Position numbers and translations under genes: made by a program. Shown one piece after another: positions 55,140 through 64,000 of a stretch of 64,000 bases of DNA. The stretch is taken from NCBI GenBank assembly GCA_958450365.1, contig CAUEEP010000926.1, positions 1,597,501 through 1,661,500 of the forward strand, written 5' to 3'. How positions within the stretch are numbered: the stretch's first letter is position 1; each line of letters begins with the position of its first letter. Source of the DNA: Mesorhabditis belari (taxonomy: Eukaryota; Nematoda; Chromadorea; Rhabditida; Rhabditidae). Under the pieces are notes generated by a model that searched no databases, was not told the origin of the DNA, and was given only the letters and a program-made list of their open reading frames with translations.

Positions 55140-56070
55140 TTGTCGCTTGAAAACTAGAAATTTAGTGTTCAATATCGTGTAGACTTGATCGTGTAGACTT
55201 GTAGAATTCATTGAAATTCGAAAGCTTATTGAAACTAAGTTATGAAAAGAAAAAGTTGAAAACTAGAAATTTAGTGTTCAATAAATGATCGTGTAGACTT
55301 GTAGAGCTGTTTTGCCGGATTTTTTTTGGAAAACTCTAGAACTAGAAAGCATTAATCAATGCTGTCAGTCATTTATACTGTCTTATTTCAATCATTTCAT
55401 TTATATTCGGCTTTCAAATCAAAATTTGTAGAATTCATTGAAATTCGAAAGCTTATTGAAACTAAATTATGAAAAGAAAATTCGTTGAAATTTGAAAGCT
55501 TATTGAAACTAAATTATGAAAAGAAAAAGTACTTGCCGAGGACTTTCACAGAAATTAAAACAAGAATCAGAAAATTTCTGAGAAAAAAAGAGTGTTTTTA
55601 TCGTTTCCATGAGTAAAACTAAAAGCCAAAAGCTGAAAATTCCCCAAAAATAAAAGTCCAAATTTGAATCTTTTATAGAAAAATGATAGATAAACTTACT
55701 TTCAATTCAATAAGTTAATTCATTCATCCTGGACGCGGACTAGGCAGTCTACTTGATGATTTTAGATTTTAGATTTAGATTTTAGATTTAGATTTTAGAT
55801 TTAGATTTTAGATTTAGATTTTAGATTTAGATTTTAGATTTAGATTTTAGATTTTAGAATTCATAGGCTTACTGTTTTATCAGTAGCCAGCCTTATACTT
55901 TATATTATAATTTATATTAATTTATATTTATAATTTAATTTATAAACAAAAAACAGTGTTTTTATCGTTTCCATGAGTAAAACTTAAAGCCAAAAGCTGA
56001 AAATTCCCAAAAATAAAAGTCCAAATTTGAATCTTTTATGGAAAAATGATAGATAAACTTACTTTTTTAA
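55140..56070. repeat. Nested direct repeats
   Basis: Blocks repeated in direct orientation: GAAATTCGAAAGCTTATTGA (55213, 55439 and a variant near 55487), GTTTTTATCGTTTCCATGAG (55592, 55961), and GAAAACTCTAGAACTAGAAA (55329, partner at 56570). The compound repeat copy 2 (55725-55900) lies inside. Confidence 0.85.
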
Positions 56071-56351
56071 CAAGAAATTCAATAAGTTAAACTATTTGAA
56101 AAGAAAATTAGAATAAAATAGAATAACTAAAGAAAATTAAAACCAGATTTGGTGTGGTTGTATGAAAAAGAAGATCAAGAAGTAAAAATGGTAAGTTTGT
56201 ATTTTCAAATACTGTTTCCAAAGAGAAAGCAGTCAATAATTGTTGTTGGTTGTGTGTGAGTGTGAGTGAGGTGAGTGTGCGGGATTCTATTATTCTTTTC
56301 TGTCTCCACGTGGATCCCCGCAACAAAGAGACATCTGAAAGTAGAGTGAGA

Positions 56352-56354
56352 AAG

Positions 56355-56426
<72 letters not shown>

Positions 56427-56428
56427 AA
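56352..56428. repeat. (GAAA)n microsatellite
   Basis: GAAA units interrupted by a GAGAGAGAGGGA block. Confidence 0.95.
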
Positions 56429-56704
56429 CCCAAACAGTTGTTAAAATATGCAAATTTACGTGCCCCATTCACCATTTGGAAAGCAATTTTGTTTCGAGAG
56501 AGGAATTCGAGGAAATTGACATAAACAACAACGACAATAATCGATGCTTTCTGTTTTGCCGGACTTTTTTTGGAAAACTCTAGAACTAGAAAGCATTATC
56601 AATGCTGTCAGTCATTTATACTGTCTTATTTCAATCATTTCATTTATATTCGGCTTTCAAAGTTTCAGAGCTCTCTTTTTAAGGCGTGTTTACGAAGATG
56701 AAAG

Positions 56705-56805
56705 AGTGAAGCGATGGCCGAGTGGATGTGCTTGGTCCGAGTTCGAATGTACATTGTGCATAGCTTGGTCCGTTTTTTTTTTGGTCCAAGTTCGATTCTC
56801 CTTTA
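56705..56805 (+). other. tRNA-Ser-like sequence
   Basis: GTGAAG at the start can pair with CTTTAC at the end (with one wobble). The A box TGGCCGAGTGG is perfect and a B-box-like AGTTCGATTCTCC is present. The middle contains a duplicated TTGGTCCRAGTTCGA block and a T-run, so it is probably a pseudogene. Confidence 0.55.
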
Positions 56806-57025
56806 CGCCAAACATGATTACAATTCATTTTTTCTAGGTTAATCCATTGAATTGTCAGATAGCCAGTCCAGGAATGTACATTGTACATAGCTAATCTATA
56901 GCTTTGAAGATCAATTTGAAAATGTAAATTAAAGAAGCTTTACGTAAAGATACGAGAGATTAGGGTTTCCATAGAGCCAACATAATCAAGATCGATCTTA
57001 ATCACGAAAAATCACGAAACTCCAA

Positions 57026-57254
57026 TCACAATTTTATGTGAAAGAGTAATAGTATTCAATGATTGTTTAGAAATTGAAAAACAAAATCATTGGCCTCTTT
57101 GGAATAACATAAATGTTATGAACAAGTGAAGAAATTATCTCTCAATGTTTGTTGAGTGAAGAAATTATCTCTTAATGTTCTTAATTTCCATAGAGCCAAC
57201 ATAATCAAGATCGATCTTAATCACGAAACTCTTATAGATCATCAAAATCTACTA
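57026..57254. repeat. 230-bp direct repeat (partner 61176-61410)
   Basis: The two copies differ at only a few positions and contain AAGTGAAGAAATTATCTCTC and CCATAGAGCCAACATAATCA. Confidence 0.92.
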
Positions 57255-58877
57255 TTGTGGTATTCCGATAGATGAACAAGAAAATATAAGACTTTTCGAT
57301 ATAAACAATTGAACGAATGCTCCAAGTAAGCAATATATCAATGGTTAAAATCTTATTATCAGTTTAAGATCAAATTAGAAACTCAAATTAGAAAACACTT
57401 ATAGTAAAGAAGATCTAAAGATGATCTAAAGAAGATCTAAAGAAGATCTAAAGAAGATGCAAAAGGAGAAGTCTCTGGCATGAGGCCAGGAGCTCGGATA
57501 CGTACAATGCATAGTAGGGATGCAGAGAGATCAGGTGAAAGGGGAGAAATTTAAGGAAAAAGATTTGTGGAAAGACAAGAGGATTTGTAGGAGAAGCTGG
57601 GAATGAAAGAGAGAAGGAGGAAAAGGGGAAAAGGGGGTTGTGGTTGTCTTTGCAATATCTACGCCGCGTCTCTCTCAATACAAAGAGAAGCTCATCTCCG
57701 TCTCTTTCTCTTTCTCTTTCTCTTTCTCTTTTCTTTTCCATCCATCTTCTGCCTATATTAGGGACTCTCGAGCGGAGATCAATATACTCACGCTTGAAAA
57801 AGACGAAAAGACGAGGAAAATGAAATAGGATTCGGATCTCTTTCTCAAAAAGACAAGTAAAAACTAGTCAGTAAACATTGAAAGATTGAAATTTGTTTGT
57901 AAAATGACACAATCTCAAGCGGGCATTGAATCACTACTTGAGGATGATTGTAGAAAAGATGGTTGTACATTTTTAAGAACACAAAAAGAACACCGTCAGC
58001 CAGAACAAAAATTTTTCTGAAAGTAAGCTTTCTTAGAGTTAGAAATCGTTAAATTTTTCAAATTGAAAGTCTAAAATCAGTTGTGAAGCCGATTCTTTCA
58101 ATTGTATCAGAATTTTTCAGTCATTACAATTGACTAATGACTTACAATTGACTTACAATTGAATTGACTCTTCAGCAGGATTCAGAGATCCTCGGGGATC
58201 TGAAAAGTAAAATCTACAGCATTTCAATCACCACTCTTCAGAGTACAAGAGAATTTAGCTCAAAATGAGCTACAAAATGAAGACGATCATGAAAAAAGTG
58301 AATTTGTTTCAAAGAAAAAAACAGAGAAAACATCAGATCCATCTCTTGCAATTTTTGCCGCTTTTCTTCAATCCACTCGATGCCATCGAAATCCGATGAA
58401 GGGCCATCTCTTCGCCTTTCCGATGACAGCTCTCTTCTTTCTTTTATTCCATTTCTTTCCCCATCTTGGTCCAAATTTCCGGTATTAGGCGGAAAGAAGG
58501 CAGTAGGAGAAAAGGAGCCATTAACGAGAGAACCCTTACATATATTTGACAGGCAATTCATTCTAGAGCATCGATCTTTAGTGAGAACAATCTTATATCT
58601 TGTCATTCGAACTTAAAGTTTACTTATCTTGCGTAAACAAATGAATATGTTGATGTAAACTAGCAATTAAGTCTAGTTTATAGACTGAAGCCCAAATGCA
58701 AATTGTCTTTGGGCCTTTGCCATTGTCTGCCATTGCCTTGAAGATGTTTCATTGTCTACAGAATGTCAATATTTAAAGGCTTAGAAAAGTATTTTCAAAG
58801 AAAAGAGCTTCTTTGGTGATTTAAAAGTAATTTTTGAGTCAAGCTAGACCAAAAGCCAGATCCTGCTCTGGTTTTTT

Positions 58878-59036
58878 ACCTTACATAGCTTTGTTTTATC
58901 GGGGAAATTGGGCATGACTAGGTCCGGACTTTACAGAATAACCTAGTCCACAAAAAGTTTCTCGGGCAGAGAAGTCAGGTTTGTGGCTGGACTTAGTCGT
59001 GCCCAGATTTTCCGGTAAAACAAAGCTATGTAAGGT
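58878..59036. repeat. Foldback element
   Basis: Arms ACCTTACATAGCTTTGTTTT and inverse, about 50 bp each, with two mismatched positions per 20. Confidence 0.8.
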
Positions 59037-59105
59037 CTAGGCCAGGAACTTTGACTGAACTTTACTAGCCAACAAACTAGTCTCCTAGGCCTGGCTTCTG
59101 GCCGA

Positions 59106-59192
59106 GCTTTTGCCTTGCATTTGCCTTGCTTTTGCCTTGCTTTTGCCTTGCGTTTGCCTTGCATTTGCCTTGCTTTTGCCTTGCTTTTTCAA
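59106..59192. repeat. TTGCCTTGCTTTTGCC minisatellite
   Basis: Eight to nine 10-11-bp units of TTGCCTTGCTT type. Confidence 0.9.
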
Positions 59193-59959
59193 TGCCCAAA
59201 CTCTATTCGAAGTCCCATTTGAAACCACATCACCTGAAAGGTAACATCGATAGGTTTACTAAAGAGAAATTGCCATTATTTGAGCGATATTCCTCATAAA
59301 AGAGCCGAGTAATCCCCCAAGGGAGAAATCGACAAAGAGAGAATGGATGGGTTATTGAAAAGGGGAAAGGGGAAATGAACAGAAGAGAAAACGATCGACA
59401 ATCCCAATAATCGCATCGGCTTTCCATGATGGCTGATGCAGAAAAAAAAAGGAAAATTTTATTTTAAAAGCTTACAAAAAAGAAATCTAAAAAAGCTTGT
59501 TCAGGTTTTCTCAAAATTTCTCAAAATTTTCTTCTTTGCCGAATGCATGAAAGCTGTGTAAACTTGCGCGTTTTTGAAATGATTTGGGAGAAAAACGGGA
59601 AAAATATGAAAAAGCTGTTCGATTTGAGTTTTAGATCCATTGAGATTAGATGAGAATTACAAAAGAATTACAAAAGAATTACAAATGAGAATTACAGAAA
59701 GACAAATTTTGTACAAAATGATATAACGTGTCAACTTTCGGAAACTATTGTACTCTTGGCTCTAGCTTTTGTGCTATCTTACCCAAAAGAAGTCAAAAGT
59801 CGATTGGATAAAACGAAGCGAAGATTAGGATAAGTTTTGCAAAAGTTGGCAATTTTTAGAAAACGATTTATTCAAGACCTTCTTTGTTGAAATTGATGAA
59901 CAATGAAATTAACGATCTTCTAATCATAAGTCAGTATTAGCAAGCTTAAAAAAGTTTAG

Positions 59960-60070
59960 AAAATAGCTTAAACAGCTAATCAATAGGTTAAATAGCTAAT
60001 CAATGGCTTAAATAGCTATTCAATAGCTTAAATCAGCTATTCAATAGCTTAAATAGCTAATCAATAGCTT
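59960..60070. repeat. AATAGCTTAAATAGCTAATC minisatellite
   Basis: Five to six units of about 20 bp. Confidence 0.88.
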
Positions 60071-61044
60071 AAACTCGTTAATTTCATTGTTCATCAATTT
60101 CATTAGTCTAATTGTTTGACCACCTGATGAACGGATGGAATGGAAGGATTGGGGGAGATCTATTTGTGTGTCTTGAAAGAGAAGAAAGAGAAGAAAGAGA
60201 CGAACATGCAATGGGTCTCGTGTAAGTCTGTTTGTCGAGAATTGTACAGAAAAAGAAAAGAAAAGACACACCGCTCTTTTGATTCATTTGTTTAATGTGC
60301 AGGTTTGGGTACTATGGTGGATTGGGAGGAGGGGTTGACGGAGTTGAATTTCTTTCTTTGAACACTTGCACAAGAAATGGTTCAGCATTGTGGATAATAA
60401 TTTAACTAAATACTTTCTCTGTTAAAGCCAAGAGTCTCTCAACTCCATAGTTCAAATCTATTAATTCTACTGGGCATGAACATGAGAGAACATGAACATG
60501 AACATTCCAATTTCACCCGTTTCTTAGCAGATCGTTTGCCTATAGTTCTGAAAGGTAAGAAAAGCAAGGCCTTGCTCACTTTCGTCTTTCCTTGCTTGGA
60601 TTTTTCGAGATTTTCAAGAAAATTTCATATCTTTATAAAAGATATAAAAGGGTACCTTTATAAAAGAATCAAAATTGAGCATCTTATCTTTTTTTCTTGC
60701 TCTGCCTGGTATAGAAATTTTGGGTTTGGAACAACTGGGCCTGAACATGAGAGATTCCAATTCCAACTCTGCCTACTCCTTAGTTCAAATCTATTAATTC
60801 TACATGGCATGAACATGAGAACATTCCAATTCCAACTCTGCCTACAAATAGAAATTCGCATTAACAAATTTGAGGGAAATTTTGAACCGATTTGCTAAAA
60901 ACGATCAAGAAAATGGAAAAGAAAATGAAAAAAAAGGTTTCCTATTTCTAGTTTATGATAAACTGGTTTACCCCTGAACAACTGAAGCTTTTATTTTAGC
61001 CTATCAATTTTCAAGTCTTTATTCTAGTGTCATCAGCTCTATCT

Positions 61045-61130
61045 TGAAGTTATTTTGAAGCTATTTTGAAGCTAATTGAAGCTATTTTGAAGCTATTTTG
61101 AAGCTATTTTGAAGCTAATTGAAGCCAAAT
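61045..61130. repeat. GAAGCTATTTT minisatellite
   Basis: Six to seven 11-bp units with GAAGCTAATT variants. Confidence 0.9.
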
Positions 61131-61175
61131 TAAAGCTGAATGCTCTTCACATATCAATATCATGTTTTAAAATGA

Positions 61176-61410
61176 CACAATTTTATGTGAAAGAGTAATA
61201 GTATTCAAGGATTGATTAGAAATTGAAAAACAAAATCATTGACCTCTTTGGAATAACATAAATGTTATGAACAAGTGAAGAAATTATCTCTCAATTTTTG
61301 TTGAGTGAAGAAATTATCTCTTAATGTTCTTAATTTTTCCATAGAGCCAACATAATCAAGATCGATCTTAATCACGAAACTCCTATAGATCATCAAAATC
61401 TACTATTTCT
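61176..61410. repeat. 230-bp direct repeat (partner 57026-57254)
   Basis: See partner. It begins CACAATTTTATGTGAAAGAG and ends in the AATCTACTA block. Confidence 0.92.
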
Positions 61411-61850
61411 TACTCAGACAAGATTAATTCAACGACTAAAAGACTAAAAATCCCGTTTCGAGTTGATAACTTGAAACGGGAAATAGTGAGAGAGACAGAA
61501 GTCTTTTTTGCTTAGCTAAGAAGGTCATTTCATTTTAGGGTGAGAGAATGGGAGAGAAAAAAAGGAGATATTTTGTTGTGATGAAGGACAAATTGCAGCT
61601 AGTCGCAACTTGATGATCGGAGGATGAAAAAAAGAAAAGAAAAAAATGGGGAAAGAGTGGTTGAATAGAAAGTTAGAGCATCTTGAGCATTTTGAGGTAT
61701 TGAAAAATCTATGTCGAATCGATTATTGATAATTGAAAAAAGTTTGATTGACCCAAATGCTAAAACCTTTTAAAACCAAAAACTCAGCAGAGGAAAAGAA
61801 AATCAAAACCATGTCTACTCTTTCGTGGTTCAGTTATCATTGGATTAGCC

Positions 61851-62120
61851 TACCGTAAATACTGTAATAGTACCCCACCCCCATAATGACGGTGCGAAGT
61901 GTTGCGTAGTCTAGCTTTGAACGAGTTTTTCTCGACACTGGTTTATGCTACAATGCCCGCTTAGGTATCAAAAAATAGCCCTGAATTTCAGCTATTTTTT
62001 GATACCAAAGACGCATTTTTTTTAAAGTACGGGCGCTTTGAAAAAAATGAAATACTAAAAAACTTTTGCGACTACGCGACTGTACGAGAAGGGTGGGGTA
62101 TTATTACAGTATTTACGATA
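61851..62120. mobile_element. MITE family A, simple form, copy 2
   Basis: About 95 percent identical by eye to 2495-2762, with TA flanks. Confidence 0.9.
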
Positions 62121-62439
62121 ATTTTGGCCACATTCGATGAGGAGTCACAAGACTCAATCAATGAAATCAAAATTGGGCTGTGTAAGAAATAAATTTCTTG
62201 TGGAATGCTGTGGAACATTCAAATTGGTTCCACAGAGCTTGTGGAACCAATTTGAAAGACAGAACGGCTAGATCAAATTACAGAAAATTGTCGATTTTTC
62301 TCTTTTGTATAACTCCGTCCGTTTGTTTCCACAAGCTCTGATATGTCAAAAATTCGATTCTACGCCCTAAAATTACCTAGAAAAACAACTTTTGGAATAG
62401 AAATTGGTTAATGTTAGCCTTTTAGAGCTTTTTTAAAAC

Positions 62440-62540
62440 GCGAAAAAAGGTGCGCTAATGGGCAAGGTGCGGAAAAAAAGGTGCGCAAATGTCCGGTCTT
62501 AGTCTTAATGTCTTAGGTCGCATTTGTCCCACTCCCCACA
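62440..62540. repeat. Fragment of the 52-462 foldback family
   Basis: Contains GGTGCGCAAATGTCC and GTCGCATTTGTCCCAC as in the right arm of the first element. Confidence 0.75.
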
Positions 62541-62591
62541 ACTGACTCAAGACAAAGCTTAAATAATGGGTTTTTAAGTACACAAGTCACG

Positions 62592-62708
62592 ACAAACGGA
62601 CAACTGAATATCGTCTAGTGGCTGATTACGGTAGTTTATCCATCAGCTTTGAATTTTAACTTGTGTATTGAATTTTGATTAACTGCAGAGCAGTGGCAAT
62701 TCGCCACA
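62592..62708 (-). repeat. Dispersed repeat, partner of 10536-10664
   Basis: Inverted copy of the 10.5-kb segment. Confidence 0.7.
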
Positions 62709-63489
62709 GGCTGATTGAATGAAAACTTGCAGCTTGGTTAGGCAGTTTTGAAAGTAGATGTCTTTTAAGAAACGCATTAGCTCACAACCTTCTCACAAAA
62801 CACTTTTATTGAGAAGAAAAGTTGGATTAGCCGTAAAATTCCTTCAGAATCAAAATAGGAAAATCTTTCTCAAGTCAGAAAACGAAACGCAAAAAAAAAT
62901 GAGTTCTCTGAAAAAGACTAGTCTATTCTTTGCTCGGCAAAAGCCCTTTTCCCCTCCTTTTCCCAAACTGTCCCGTTTGCTAATTGCCGCGAGACCTTGA
63001 AGCACCACTTTTTTTTTTCTACAGGCAAACCTTTTTTTCCTTAAAAGACGACTGAATAGTTTTCACTTGAAATGAAAAGATTTTACAATAGTTGGAGACA
63101 TTTCTCGGGAATGGGATTTTATGTGAAGAAAAAAAAAACTTGACTTTGACTTTCACAGTGGAACAGAGAACCGTAAACGATCAAAGAAACGTGTAAAATT
63201 GTTGCACAATTGTACAATTGTACTCTCAAATTGTACAAAGCTTTTCAAAGATTTATATTTAAAATTTGTGAAAAGCAAGCGATTTTTCCAAGATCGAACT
63301 CATAATTTTTGAAACGAATTACGAAAAAAGTGCATTACGAAATCTGGGTTTGAATTAAATGGATCTTTTTTGATTTGAAAAAAGTCAGATTGAAAACCAG
63401 GTCTAGTACACGAGTGTTTTGAGCCTGTTACCTGAGCAGGCAAAAACCTAGCACTACAAATGCCGACATACAAAAACGACAAAACCTTG

Positions 63490-63998
63490 TCTCTGCCGAT
63501 TCGATGCCGAGACGTCTTTTTGAAGTTGGACTAAAGCAAGCGTTGGACAAACATCTAGTCGTCTATTTGAACAACAATTCGGGCAATAATTTCACTTTTA
63601 TGCACGATAATGCGAGTATCCATGCGAGTTGCTCCACAAGAGATTGGCTGACAGCGCACAAAATCGACACTCTCGCTTGGCCCGCTTGCAGCCCCGACTT
63701 GGACCCGATCGAGAGTGTGTAGGGGACACTCGTTCGGGATGTCTACAAGGGAAACAAGCAATTTTCGAGCGTGAATGAACTCGAGAAAGCCATTTAAGAA
63801 GCCTGGAACCGACTTCAGCGGACAGCGCTCCAAAACTTTGTCTTTTCGATGCCAAGACGTCTTTTTGAAGTTAGACTAAAGCAAGGAGGGCTCACACATT
63901 ATTCATTTATTTGGTTTGTGTTGTTATTTTTATTTGTTAACTTTTTCTTAAAAAGTACGTCTATAATTTTTTTGACAGTCATAAAAACGTACTCTGTA
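63490..63998 (+). pseudogene. Tc3-like transposase remnant with right terminal repeat
   Basis: The frame from 63504 contains 'FTFMHDNASIH' and 'WPACSPDLDPIESV', with 34 residues between Asp and Glu (DD34E, Tc3-like), then 'LVRDVYKGNKQFSSVNELEK'. A TAG replaces the expected Trp after 'ESV' (63720-63722) and a TAA follows 'EKAI' (63796-63798). The C-terminal motif 'SMPRRLFEV' occurs twice: at its normal place (about 63846-63875) and again at 63501-63530, ahead of the catalytic core. The N-terminal DNA-binding region is missing. The tract 63955-63998, ending CGTACTCTGTA, is likely the right terminal repeat. Confidence 0.82.
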
Positions 63999-64000
63999 CG

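Noticed and set aside
58238..58606. 122-codon minus-strand ORF with a charged segment around 58330-58450
   Set aside because: Composition is somewhat coding-like, but there is no recognisable domain and no supporting exons; left unannotated.
60476..60898. 140-codon plus-strand ORF
   Set aside because: Built on duplicated GAACATGA and ACATTCCAATTCCAACTCTG segments; no domain.

Overview
The window reads as nuclear DNA of a free-living-type (rhabditid) nematode. The evidence is AT-rich sequence, many short introns with TTTTCAG-like acceptors, and proteins that match nematode families: a LEC-1-type tandem galectin, paired histidine acid phosphatases with a worm-type architecture, and Tc1/mariner-class elements with TA target sites. 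No species can be named from sequence alone.

Layout. 0-4 kb: foldback repeats and non-coding DNA. 4.1-6.6 kb (+): a 17-exon AMPK gamma-subunit gene, boxed by a 140-bp inverted repeat. 7.0-9.0 kb (-): a 9-exon peroxisomal dienoyl-CoA isomerase (ECH1 type), tail to tail with the AMPK gene. 9.6-10.1 kb: tRNA-like and 5S-like retroposons. 11.3-14.0 kb (+): a 12-exon short-chain dehydrogenase of DHRS1 type whose introns hold three minisatellites. 14-18 kb: non-coding, with MITEs. 18.1-22.4 kb and 26.3-32.8 kb (+): two tandem histidine acid phosphatase paralogs, swollen by MITEs and transposon remnants. 33.1-35.3 kb: two large foldback elements with tRNA-like cores. 35.4-41.8 kb (-): an 11-exon lec-1-type galectin. 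42-64 kb: no gene I can support; it holds direct repeats, minisatellites, tRNA-like retroposons, foldbacks and, at the right edge, a broken Tc3-like transposase.

The genes do not form a pathway. They are ordinary energy-sensing (AMPK), fatty-acid oxidation (ECH1), redox (DHRS1), secreted phosphatase and lectin genes. The exon models were checked for phase: coding lengths are all multiples of three and give 457, 279, 326, 399, 403 and 276 residues.

The most unusual material is structural. tRNA-like sequences sit in the middle of three separate foldback elements (33.6, 35.0 and 46.1 kb). Further tRNA-like or 5S-like retroposons are scattered about, one with a 13-bp target duplication. One phosphatase intron lacks an AG acceptor. 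Both phosphatases carry Gln-Asp where the catalytic His-Asp is expected. A cluster of four perfect or near-perfect hairpins lies between direct repeats at 50.2 kb. Two homopolymer-rich tracts look like assembly artefacts.
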